A DNA stretch of 64,000 nucleotides from Desulfuromonadaceae bacterium (GTDB lineage: Bacteria; Desulfobacterota; Desulfuromonadia; Geobacterales; Pseudopelobacteraceae), in NCBI GenBank assembly GCA_028712075.1, contig JAQTQX010000014.1, positions 1 through 64,000 of the forward strand, read 5' to 3'. The position numbers and the translations under genes were made by a program. Below, in pieces: positions 52,469 to 61,500 of this stretch. The stretch's first letter is position 1. The number at the start of each line of letters is the position of its first letter. Below the pieces are notes generated by a model. That model had not been told where the DNA came from, ran no database searches, and worked only from the letters and a program-made list of their open reading frames with translations.

Positions 52469-54075
52469 GGGTACGACACTTCCATGGCATTCCCGGAAAC
52501 TATGGTGAACGTTTGATAACCGTTTGCAACTCCGACTGCGGCACCATCGATAGTCTTCTGCTCCCCGTTTACGGTCAGCCTGAAATAGATTTTGTTGCCC
52601 GTATCGGGAGTTATGCCGGACACTGACCAATGGCCATTTCCAGAAGCATCTGCAAGTGGTGTCCAGTTTGTTTTGTCATTGGATACTTCTACGACCATTC
52701 CTGAAACTGTCCAGTCGGTACCGCTCTCGTTCCTGAGAGACGTGCCATTGTACACTGCCGGGAAGTTGGTCAGCATCTCTTTGGTTGCGGTAAACAGCTT
52801 CACTGTATACGTGTTGGCCATCCCTTCCCTGACAATGCCGTCATTGAACAGAAAGTAGGTTCTGTTTTCCAATCCGGACATACCCATGATTTTGTCATTA
52901 ACGCCCAAAATTTTAGCTAATGATGTTGTTCCCATTGCCATAGCCACGTCAGGATAGAACGTTGCCGTTTCAGAGCCAATCATGACTTTGACTTCCCATA
53001 CCCCCATGGATACACCGTTCATTGCAGTCGACATAACGTAATAAATGGTAGCATCATAGGTTCCTGGTGTGTCGGATTCAGTAATATCCATTTTCGGTGT
53101 AGTGTGGCTTTTCGATGACATATACATGTAAGGCTTCAGGGATATGTTGGTCAAACCGGTCGCAGGTGCGGAATCGGCACGAGTGGTGAGCCGGATTTGA
53201 AAAGTTGTCCGGCCTGTTGCAGCGCCGGTCATTCCCTGCAGAAATTCAACTCTATACGTTGGGGTAAGAGCAACTCTGTTGAATCGCGGAGCGCCGATTT
53301 TGTCCGGGGTAAGCTTGGACTTGTTGTTTGCACTCATTTGGAAGCCTACCAACGCCTGACCAAACAGGTTGGAAATATCTTCCGGTATAGCAACGGTCGC
53401 TACGGTATAGCCGCCATCAAGTATCCCATCCGCCAAATCAGACGCAATAGAGTTAATCAGCTCAAACTGCTTGTTCGGAGGAAGCAGCAGATCTTTTGTA
53501 AGCTGGCTGAAAGCTGCCGTACGAAGTCCCGCCAGTCGCTCGGATGTCGTTGCAGCACTCGAAATTGCGGCAAAGACCGGCTTGATCGAATTGTCGGGGG
53601 TGTAGCCGAATGCTGCAAGAAAAGCACTGTCTGCTTCTGCTTTTGTTTTGCCACCTGCAATTAGTTTCTGAATTATTGTGGTTGATGGGTCAATAGCTAC
53701 CGTCGCTCCCGGCGCAAGACCGCTGCCAACGATATATGATGTCAGAGTGCCCATGGCCACACCGCTAGTGGCAGTTGCTTCATCAGAAAAAGTACCGCCG
53801 CTTGCCTCAAAGGTGAGTGCACCGGATAAAGCTGAATTGGGGATGGTAATGGAATATGATCCATCTGCGCCCGTTATGACTGGACCGGCGACAACTGCTC
53901 CGCCTGCAGACTTCACCGTTACTGATGCACCACTTGCCGGCCCCGCCATGACAACACCAGTCACCGAAGTTGTTCCAGCTGTTTGAGAGTCACTGGAGCT
54001 ACTGCACCCAAACGAGGCAATTGAGATACAGACGACAAGTGCCGCCTTGAAAGCGTTACTAACAGCAGACTTCAT
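52465..54075 (-). CDS. Large exported lipoprotein
   Basis: 536 residues. Lipoprotein signal with SFGCSSSSDS. Residues about 40-110 look like a carboxypeptidase-regulatory-type beta domain (VTGVVMAGPASGASVTVKSA, GADGSYSITIPNSA). The middle has helices (TIIQKLIAGGKTKAEADSAF) and the C-terminal 250 residues are beta-rich with YMYMSSKSHTTPKMDITESD. The His/Met-rich stretch and its place in front of a CCGGG protein, a redoxin and NosL suggest metal handling. The stop overlaps the next gene's start by 4 bp. No specific family recognised. Confidence 0.7.
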   Translation of the reverse strand: MKSAVSNAFKAALVVCISIASFGCSSSSDSQTAGTTSVTGVVMAGPASGASVTVKSAGGAVVAGPVITGADGSYSITIPNSALSGALTFEASGGTFSDEATATSGVAMGTLTSYIVGSGLAPGATVAIDPSTTIIQKLIAGGKTKAEADSAFLAAFGYTPDNSIKPVFAAISSAATTSERLAGLRTAAFSQLTKDLLLPPNKQFELINSIASDLADGILDGGYTVATVAIPEDISNLFGQALVGFQMSANNKSKLTPDKIGAPRFNRVALTPTYRVEFLQGMTGAATGRTTFQIRLTTRADSAPATGLTNISLKPYMYMSSKSHTTPKMDITESDTPGTYDATIYYVMSTAMNGVSMGVWEVKVMIGSETATFYPDVAMAMGTTSLAKILGVNDKIMGMSGLENRTYFLFNDGIVREGMANTYTVKLFTATKEMLTNFPAVYNGTSLRNESGTDWTVSGMVVEVSNDKTNWTPLADASGNGHWSVSGITPDTGNKIYFRLTVNGEQKTIDGAAVGVANGYQTFTIVSGNAMEVSYP

Positions 54076-54255
54076 ATATGATTTCTCCTTATTTTTAGTA
54101 TAGTTATGGTATTACGCCAAAATTTATGCCTACACCTGCGCACGCCACAAAGGTATACTATAGCTGCAATGTGCGTAACCAGGTTGAATTGGCAGTTTTG
54201 GCAAAAAAAGAGTGCCAAGAGGACAAAATCCTCTGCCGTGAGTGCATACGACGGA

Positions 54256-54834
54256 TTATCGTGTCAGGTGTGAAATTATCGGGGGTAGGTCTGGTGGCTC
54301 GCCATAACGGGAGGTCAGGCGATCAGGATGAATAGAGGGTAGAATGCTTTGCTCCGGAACAGGAATTACCTCTGAAAAAAAAATGGGGAGATGCGGAGGT
54401 GATTCAACATTTAAAAGCGCAAAGAGTTTACCGCTTCCGCAGGGGCTTTTGCTGATTGTTACTCTTTTTTTCGGGAGCGAGTCGCCCGGCACAGATTCAG
54501 ACCTGGGGCCTTCCGACTTGACGTTCTGGCCCTTCGGTGCACAACAGCCTGCCATTATTTTTGGCGGTTCGGCAGGTTTCTTTGCACAACAGCCGGAAAT
54601 GAAATGTAGGCGCGGTTTACGCGTCTCATCCTGTTTTTTCTGCCAGCAACAACAGGTATGGGCCGCGCTCCGTTCACTCGAGCAACCGTCAAGCCTGCAG
54701 TCGCCAGAGCACTTTCCTGTAATTACCTTCATCTGCCTGGACTGTATGGCAAAAGAAGCCAGCGGGCTTACCACCGCAAGGAGATAGACCGTCGTTATCA
54801 CAAGCGCAACTGTTTGCCGCCACGTCATTATCAT
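54256..54834 (-). CDS. Cysteine-rich exported protein
   Basis: 192 residues from MIMTWRQTVALVITTVYLLA at 54834; a signal segment ends near SFA-IQ. A 90-residue part carries many cysteines: KCSGDCRLDGCSS, HTCCCWQKK, SGCCAKKPAEPP and AGCCAPKGQN. The remainder is Pro- and Ser-rich. No haem motif. The cysteine pairs could bind soft metals such as copper. It lies 180 bp upstream of the lipoprotein gene on the same strand and may belong to the same system. Confidence 0.65.
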   Translation of the reverse strand: MIMTWRQTVALVITTVYLLAVVSPLASFAIQSRQMKVITGKCSGDCRLDGCSSERSAAHTCCCWQKKQDETRKPRLHFISGCCAKKPAEPPKIMAGCCAPKGQNVKSEGPRSESVPGDSLPKKRVTISKSPCGSGKLFALLNVESPPHLPIFFSEVIPVPEQSILPSIHPDRLTSRYGEPPDLPPIISHLTR

Positions 54835-55035
54835 GAAACCACGCAATAGTTCGTTATCAATGAATCCGCATGACAGCCTATCCATGTTGCTTTCATGTTG
54901 TCAAGCAAACTTCCGCCCGAGCAGTGCAGCAATGAGCTGCTGCCAATCACAAACATGGTTGACTTTACCGCACGTTGAACATACACAGGTGTTCTGCAGG
55001 GGTGTTCTCAAGCCAGATCATCAAGGAGTCGGCCA

Positions 55036-57336
55036 ATGAATCTCAGCAAAAAGAATATACTGGCGTTTTTCAAACAACAGGGAAGAGCGGTTCCGTTTAC
55101 CGATCTTTTGCGCGAGTTTGGTGGTCGCCATGTCAAACGCGACCTGAAAAACATGCTGGATGACATGGCTGATGATGGCAAAGTAGTCCGATTACGGGGC
55201 AACAGCTATGCACAACCCGGAAAAATGGCCACCACACGGGGCCGCATCTCGGTGCATCGCGACGGTTACGGTTTTGTCACTCCTGAGGGGGGCGGCGAAG
55301 ATATCTTTATCCCGTCAAAACTGCTGAAGGGGGCGCTGCATGGCGATCTGGTCGAAGCCAGCTCCGCGCCGAGCCGCATGGGAGGAAACAAGCTGGATGG
55401 CAGTGTGCTGAACGTCATCGAGCGTGCCACCGGTCGAGTTGTCGGACGCTATGAAGAAACGCGGCGCGGTGCAGTTATTATCCTCGACGATCAGCGCCTG
55501 AACCTCGTGCTCACTGTTCCGGAGAAGAGTCGTGGGCGGGCGGAAGACGGCCACCAGGTTGTAGCTGAGATCACATCCTATCCCGTCGGTGGACGGCCGG
55601 CCGAAGGGAAGATTGTCGAAGTTCTCGGCTGGCCCGATGACCCGGAAGTTGAGGTGCAGTCGGTCATTCGCCGTTTCGACCTGCCGCATCTCTTCGGAGC
55701 GGATGTACTGAAAGAAGCCGACGCTATTGCAGAGACAGTTTCCCGGGACGATCTCAAGGGGCGCGTCGATCTGCGCACCATGGCAACAGTCACCATCGAC
55801 GGCGAGACAGCCCGCGACTTTGATGATGCGGTTTCACTGCGCCGAGAAGGGAACAATTTTCGTCTGTGGGTTTCCATTGCCGACGTATCGCACTATGTAA
55901 AAAAGGACAGCCCGCTCGACCGGGAAGCCTACCTGCGCGGAACCTCTGTCTACTTTCCCGATCGCTGTATTCCGATGCTGCCGGAGCGGCTTTCAAACGG
56001 CATCTGCTCGCTCAATCCCAATGTTGACCGCCTGACTATGACTGCGGAAATGCTCTTTGACCGGAGCGGCGCTATGCTTGAGTCGACATTTTATCCGAGC
56101 GTTATCAAGAGCGCAGCTCGACTGACCTATACGATCGTGAAACAGATTATCGTCGATGGTGAACGTGAGCTGACCGATAAATTCCGTCCGGTGTCGCCCA
56201 TGTTGGCAGACATGAAAGAACTGGCCCTTATTCTCATGGCGATGCGCAAACAGCGCGGCAGCATCGATTTCGACCTGCCGGAACCGGAAATTATCATTGG
56301 CCTCACCGGTCAGACCGAAGGGATCGTCCGTGCCGAACGGAATCTGGCCCACCAACTGATCGAAGAGTTCATGCTCGCCGCTAATGAAGCGGTTGCTCAC
56401 TACATCACCGCCAAAGGCATCCCGTTTCTGTATCGGGTTCATGAAAACCCTGATCCGGCCAAACTGCATATCTTTCAGGAATTTGTATTTGGCTTCGGCT
56501 ACGAGTTCAGCCTGGTCGAAGACAAGGTCAAACCGGCGCAAATTCAGCGGTTACTGACACAGGCTGATGGACGCCCGGAAGAGCGCATGATTAATTACTC
56601 CCTGCTTCGCTGTATGAAACAGGCCAGATACGCGGCCGAAAATGTCGGCCATTTCGGACTGGCATCCGACTGCTACTGCCATTTCACCTCTCCGATTCGG
56701 CGCTATCCCGATCTCGTGGTGCACCGGATATTAAAGGCAAGCCTGGACTCAACAACGAAACAGGCGGCCAGAAAGCTGGCCATTGCAACCGAACGACTGG
56801 GGGAGGTTGCCGAGCATACCAGCAAACGGGAACGGGTTGCGATGGAAGCTGAGCGGGATGTGGTGGAGATGAAAAAAATGCAGTACATGCAAAAACATGT
56901 CGGCGAACAGTTTGACGGGTACATTACCGGAGTCACAGCGTTCGGTTTCTTTGTCGAGCTCGAAACCCTCTTCGTTGAGGGACTGGTTCATATCTCGACC
57001 CTGAATGATGACCTGTACAGCCACGCCGAAAAGCAGCACTCCCTGATCGGCCGCCGCACCGGGACTGTGTACCGGATCGGTGATGCGGCACGCGTAACAG
57101 TGGCTTCGGTCTCGCCCGCCACCCGCCGTATTGAATTTGTTCTGGTGGTGCACGCCAATTCCTCCCTCTCCAGTACTTCAAACCCCGCAAAATCGGTTAT
57201 AGAAGAATATCCGCGCATTCCGCTCCGAGGCAAACGGCTGACCGGAGTGCAGCCGCGAGTCGAGAGTAAGGAACATAACAACCGGCCACAAAATGACAAG
57301 AAAAGCGGAAAAGGAAATGTTCGAAGGAAGCGCTGA
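55036..57336 (+). CDS. rnr: Ribonuclease R
   Basis: 766 residues. An N-terminal winged-helix domain (FKQQGRAVPFTDLLREFGGR), cold-shock domains (RISVHRDGYGFVTPEGGGED, IFIPSKLLKGALHGD), the RNB catalytic domain (TIDGETARDFDDAVSLRREG, with its acidic cluster), YCHFTSPIRRYPDLVVHR, and a C-terminal S1 domain (FDGYITGVTAFGFFVELETL). A basic tail ends KGNVRRKR. It degrades structured RNA 3' to 5'. An AAGGAG site precedes the ATG. Confidence 0.96.
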   Translation: MNLSKKNILAFFKQQGRAVPFTDLLREFGGRHVKRDLKNMLDDMADDGKVVRLRGNSYAQPGKMATTRGRISVHRDGYGFVTPEGGGEDIFIPSKLLKGALHGDLVEASSAPSRMGGNKLDGSVLNVIERATGRVVGRYEETRRGAVIILDDQRLNLVLTVPEKSRGRAEDGHQVVAEITSYPVGGRPAEGKIVEVLGWPDDPEVEVQSVIRRFDLPHLFGADVLKEADAIAETVSRDDLKGRVDLRTMATVTIDGETARDFDDAVSLRREGNNFRLWVSIADVSHYVKKDSPLDREAYLRGTSVYFPDRCIPMLPERLSNGICSLNPNVDRLTMTAEMLFDRSGAMLESTFYPSVIKSAARLTYTIVKQIIVDGERELTDKFRPVSPMLADMKELALILMAMRKQRGSIDFDLPEPEIIIGLTGQTEGIVRAERNLAHQLIEEFMLAANEAVAHYITAKGIPFLYRVHENPDPAKLHIFQEFVFGFGYEFSLVEDKVKPAQIQRLLTQADGRPEERMINYSLLRCMKQARYAAENVGHFGLASDCYCHFTSPIRRYPDLVVHRILKASLDSTTKQAARKLAIATERLGEVAEHTSKRERVAMEAERDVVEMKKMQYMQKHVGEQFDGYITGVTAFGFFVELETLFVEGLVHISTLNDDLYSHAEKQHSLIGRRTGTVYRIGDAARVTVASVSPATRRIEFVLVVHANSSLSSTSNPAKSVIEEYPRIPLRGKRLTGVQPRVESKEHNNRPQNDKKSGKGNVRRKR

Positions 57337-57569
57337 AAAATTGTGCGGCAAACCTGTGGGTAGCTGCCAGTAACATGTCATCGTATACAAAAGTTTCTGT
57401 TCGTCATTATTCATTGGCCTCGTCCAGCTGTCGGTATTCCTTACATGACACAACCTCTCCTTTTATCTATTAACAAGAGAACGCCAGCAGATATAACATA
57501 TTGAAATATCATATATTTTAATAATTATTTCACTTTTTAATGCTCCAGTACCGGTGCATACTAAACATG

Positions 57570-57585
57570 CGAGTATGCATACTCG
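57570..57585. promoter_or_regulatory. Perfect 16-bp palindrome, possible operator
   Basis: CGAGTATGCATACTCG is its own reverse complement. It lies about 112 bp upstream of the sigma-54-type promoter, the usual distance of an activator site for such promoters. A partial copy (GTGCATAC) lies just to its left. Confidence 0.45.
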
Positions 57586-57696
57586 ACAAAGTTGCTATGT
57601 AATTTTTTGTCGGATATTTTTACAGAACAGGACAATGGTGTTTTATTGGGCGATTTTGGCGATTTGTATACATGTGATTACGGCACGTTATACTTG

Positions 57697-57713
57697 TTGG
57701 TACCAGAATTGCT
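57697..57713 (+). promoter_or_regulatory. Sigma-54-type promoter for the second PEP-CTERM gene
   Basis: TTGGTACCAGAATTGCT has GG at 57699-57700 and GC at 57711-57712, ten bases apart. It matches the -24/-12 consensus except for one base. It ends 80 bp before the ATG. Confidence 0.7.
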
Positions 57714-57793
57714 TAGAACAGCTAACGTCATAGATTTTATTATTTTTTACGACAAATTCAATGATAGAAAACTAAATATGGGGGGATGTCACC

Positions 57794-58477
57794 ATGAAAA
57801 ACAGTAAAAGTTGGCTTGCCGGATTTTTAGTGGCGCTGGTTATGATGGGTGGGGTGGGGAAAGCAGAGGCGGTACAGATTATTAACGAAGATTTTACTTC
57901 AGGAATCAGCTCTGATTGGATAGTGGATTCCTATGTGAGTGCAGAAGGAGGTAACGCGGTTTTGGCAGGGCAACTCTACACGCAAGATGTTCCCCTGATA
58001 TCACTTTCCAGAGCAGTCGATCTGAGTATGGCCGGGATTTACAACCTTCGCTTTAAGGTTAAGTTTTACAACACAGATGTTGAAAGCGGCTTTAATGGTG
58101 AACCCAACTACTTTCAAGCATCATACCTAGATGATATTTTTTACGATCCTGAAACCGGCGTTTCTCCCTTCGATAACGTCTTTATGGCTTTTGATATGAA
58201 TGGAATATATGGCGAAACCATTGGAACCCTCTCGGGAGAAATAGTTGATGGCTGGTACAGTTATTCTCAGAATATTTCAGTGTTAGCTGGAACTGGTGGA
58301 ACTCTTTATTTTGACCTGTATGATCGCGGCTATGAATTCACCTCCGTAGCATTGCTTGATGACATCATTCTGGATTACCAGTCATCGACTGCTCCCGTAC
58401 CTGAACCCTCAACTCTGTTGCTACTTGCTGCTGGTGGAGGATGTCTGTTTTTCAAGCTCCGTCGCAGAAAGGGCTGA
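57794..58477 (+). CDS. PEP-CTERM protein
   Basis: 227 residues. Signal peptide MKNSKSWLAGFLVALVMMGG with cleavage near AEA-VQ. The mature body is a beta-sandwich-like domain of about 170 residues (INEDFTSGISSDWIVDSYVS, YNLRFKVKFYNTDVE, TGGTLYFDLYDRGYEFTSVA). The C-terminus is a sorting signal: PVPEPSTLLLLAAGGGCLFF then KLRRRKG. GGGGG lies about 9 bp before the ATG. It is exported and processed by exosortase to the envelope or extracellular matrix. Ligand unknown. Confidence 0.88.
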   Translation: MKNSKSWLAGFLVALVMMGGVGKAEAVQIINEDFTSGISSDWIVDSYVSAEGGNAVLAGQLYTQDVPLISLSRAVDLSMAGIYNLRFKVKFYNTDVESGFNGEPNYFQASYLDDIFYDPETGVSPFDNVFMAFDMNGIYGETIGTLSGEIVDGWYSYSQNISVLAGTGGTLYFDLYDRGYEFTSVALLDDIILDYQSSTAPVPEPSTLLLLAAGGGCLFFKLRRRKG

Positions 58478-58521
58478 AGCCGTAAATCAGCTCAAATATT
58501 CTTACCAACATGCTCAAACCA

Positions 58522-58552
58522 AGACCTTTCCGGCTTAATTGCCGGAAGGTCT
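58522..58552 (+). terminator. Terminator between the PEP-CTERM gene and the giant repeat gene
   Basis: AGACCTTTCCGGC and GCCGGAAGGTCT form a stem with one bulged T around TTAATT, followed by CTTTTAGTTTT. Confidence 0.85.
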
Positions 58553-58599
58553 CTTTTAGTTTTCGCCTTACCATTGAACTGATACCAGAAGGGGGCTGT

Positions 58600-61500
58600 A
58601 TGTTGCGGACTAATTCTAGAATTCTGGGGTTTACGCTCTTTTTTCTGCAGGTTTTTCTAGGAGTTTTCTCGATCCCAGCACTTGCCAGTCCCCAGGATAT
58701 CTCCGGGCTTGTAACTGTCACCAAATCTGAGCGTTCAATCACTGACAGACGTACATTGGTGGTGACGACGACCTCGACTGTCACAATAACCAACAGCTCG
58801 AATCAACCCATCAGTGCACCTCTCCATGCAGTTTTTCAAATATCTGCCCCAGAAGTAACAATGCCAAGTGCGATCCAAATAGCCTCTTCAAACCCCTACG
58901 CAAAATATTACTACGACCTGAGCAGCTTGGTTCCTGCAACAGGGCTGCAACCTGGCGGTAAAATAACTTTTACTGCAACTTTGACATGTAAATCATCAGT
59001 TCGTTATTCCTACACTATTCAGACTTTTGGTGAAATAGCAGATATTCCAATCAACCAACCTCCGACTGCGAATGCCGGAACTGGCCAAATTATAGCGCTT
59101 GACCAAAGTGAAACATCCCGTCTCGTCACTTTGACCGGCAGTGGCACTGATCCCGAAAACGGACCTCTCACTTATGCCTGGAGCGGCATACCTGCACTGA
59201 ATGCTGCCAACACGGCAATGCCAACCGTAACGCTCACAGCAGGGACCTACACCTTTACCCTTGTCGTTACCGATGATAAAGGTGCCACAGCAAGTGCCAC
59301 CACAATGGTTACCGTCAACCCAGCACCAAACCAGCCTCCTACCGCCAACGCCGGCATTGACCAGAACATAAACCTGAAATTCGATGGACTTGCTCTGCCA
59401 GTTACCCTCATTGGTGTTGGGGCTGATCCGGAAAATGGAGCACTTACGTATGAATGGCGGGATGCTGCCGGTGCCCTCATTGCTTCGACTCAGTCCACAG
59501 TTGTAAATCCCGGTGCTGGTTCACATGTTTACACCCTGAAAGTGACCGATACCGCCGGGGCTTCTGCTTCTGACACCGTAACGGTCAATGTCAACCAGGC
59601 ACCGATCGCCAATGCCGGCCCGAACCAGACGATAACACTGACAGCCGGTCAAACATCAGCAACAGTGACTCTTGACGGAAGTGGTTCAACAGACAGCGAC
59701 GGTACAGTCGCTTCTTACTCATGGCAAGGCACACCCGATCCTGCCGATGTTCAAAAACCGACCGTCAGCAACCTTGGACAGGGCAGCTATACCTTCTTTC
59801 TCACAGTCACCGATAACAAGGGGGGAGTGAGCGCTGAAGCACCGGTCACAATCACCATCAACATGGCGGGCAACGCTTCGCCGGTACTGAGTGCCATCGG
59901 AGCAAAGATTGCCGTAGAAGGTCAGCCCCTCATTTTTACCATTTCCGGGAGTGACTCCGATAATGATCCATTAACGTTCAGCGTTGAAGGATTGCCGACC
60001 GGCGCAACGTTTAATCCTGCGGCCCGAAATTTCTCATGGACACCTGGATATGATCAGGGGGGGGCTGATAAAAGCTATGATGTGATATTCAAGCTGGGTG
60101 ACGGGAAAGTTACTGTCAGCGAAACGGTTAAAATATCGGTTGCCAACAGCAACCGCCTGCCTAAGCTCGACCCTGTCGGCGCAAAAACTGTTGCCGAGAA
60201 CGCGACCCTGTCCTTTACCCTCACCGGCAGCGACCCGGACAGCGACCTCCTGACCTTCTCCGCCGAGGGACTGCCGCAAGGCGCAACATTCAGCGGGCAA
60301 ACCTTCACCTGGACCCCCGGGTATGATGTCGCTCCCGCAAGCCGCACGGTAACGTTCACCGTAACCGACAGTAACGGCGGTTCTGCCGGCGAAGCCGTCG
60401 TCATCACCGTTACAAACGCTAACCAACCTCCGACAATAACCGCTCCGCTCACTATCAACGGCAGCGAAGGAACCGCTATTACCCCCGTTACCATAACCGG
60501 CAGCGATCCTGACGCTGACGCTCTTACCTACAGCGGCATAAACCTTCCGACAGGGTCTGCGGTCTCGCCTTCAGGCGAGTTCAGCTGGCCGAGTCCCAGC
60601 TACACCTCTGCCGGGACATATAATGCGAAATTCAGGGTCACTGATCCCGGCGGATTATTCGCGGAACAGCCGGTAACCATTACCATTGCGGATGTCAATC
60701 AGCCTCCGGTGATAAGAACAACATCACTCCCGGCGCCGAAGATTGACACCCCCTACTCCGGCAAAATCGACGCCTATGATCCGGACACTGACGGATCGAT
60801 TACCGGTTATGTTCTTCAGGCCGGCTCTCCTTCTGGCATGACCATCAATGCAACTGGCTCAATTACCTGGCTACCGGGCGCTGCGGATATCGAAAAAACG
60901 TATACTTTTACTGTAAAGGTTTCCGACAACAAAAGTGGCACGGTCGACAGCGCACCATTTACAATCAAGTTGACAGATACCATTCCGCCGGTAGTCTCTC
61001 TGAACGCACCGGCAGAGCTCACCCCTGGTGCCTCTTTCAACGTGAAAGCTTCCGCCTCCGACAATGTCGGGGTAGACAAACTGACGGTAGCGATTAACGG
61101 TTATATAACGGAGTGTAACCCTGTCGGCCTCTGCACAGTTCCGGGGTTGGTAGACTCCGCCGCTGATCCATCCAAAAAAATTACTGTTACTGCTACCGCA
61201 ACAGACAAAAACAACAACTCAGCGAGTGCTGCGGCCACCATAACCGTTGCCATCGTTCCAGATTCAGCACCACCGATTAATGTCACCCTCTCAGCACCTG
61301 CGGAAGCTTCACCCGGAAGCACTGTCATATTGAATGCATCGGCAACTGATGCCGGCAGCGGGATCGACCGCTTTGAATTCCGCCTTGCTGAAAGCACGGT
61401 ATCTTTTGCCATTGCCTATCCAGGCACGCCTTCGGCCAGTTACCCAGTCCCGGTGGATGCGGCCGATGGACAAACCCTAAATTTTACCGTGACCGCGTTC

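Larger units (their letters stand above)
57337..57793. other. Intergenic region before the second PEP-CTERM gene
   Basis: No gene supported; a 71-codon frame at 57592-57807 has no ribosome site and runs across the promoter and into the next gene. It contains the 16-bp palindrome at 57570-57585 and the sigma-54-type promoter at 57697-57713. Confidence 0.5.

Noticed and set aside
54076..54255. A sigma-54-type promoter for the lipoprotein operon
   Set aside because: TTGGCAC and TTTTGCC are present on the minus strand, but GG and GC are 12, not 10, bases apart.
57592..57807. A 71-codon gene before the second PEP-CTERM gene
   Set aside because: No ribosome site, it covers the sigma-54-type promoter and overlaps the next start.
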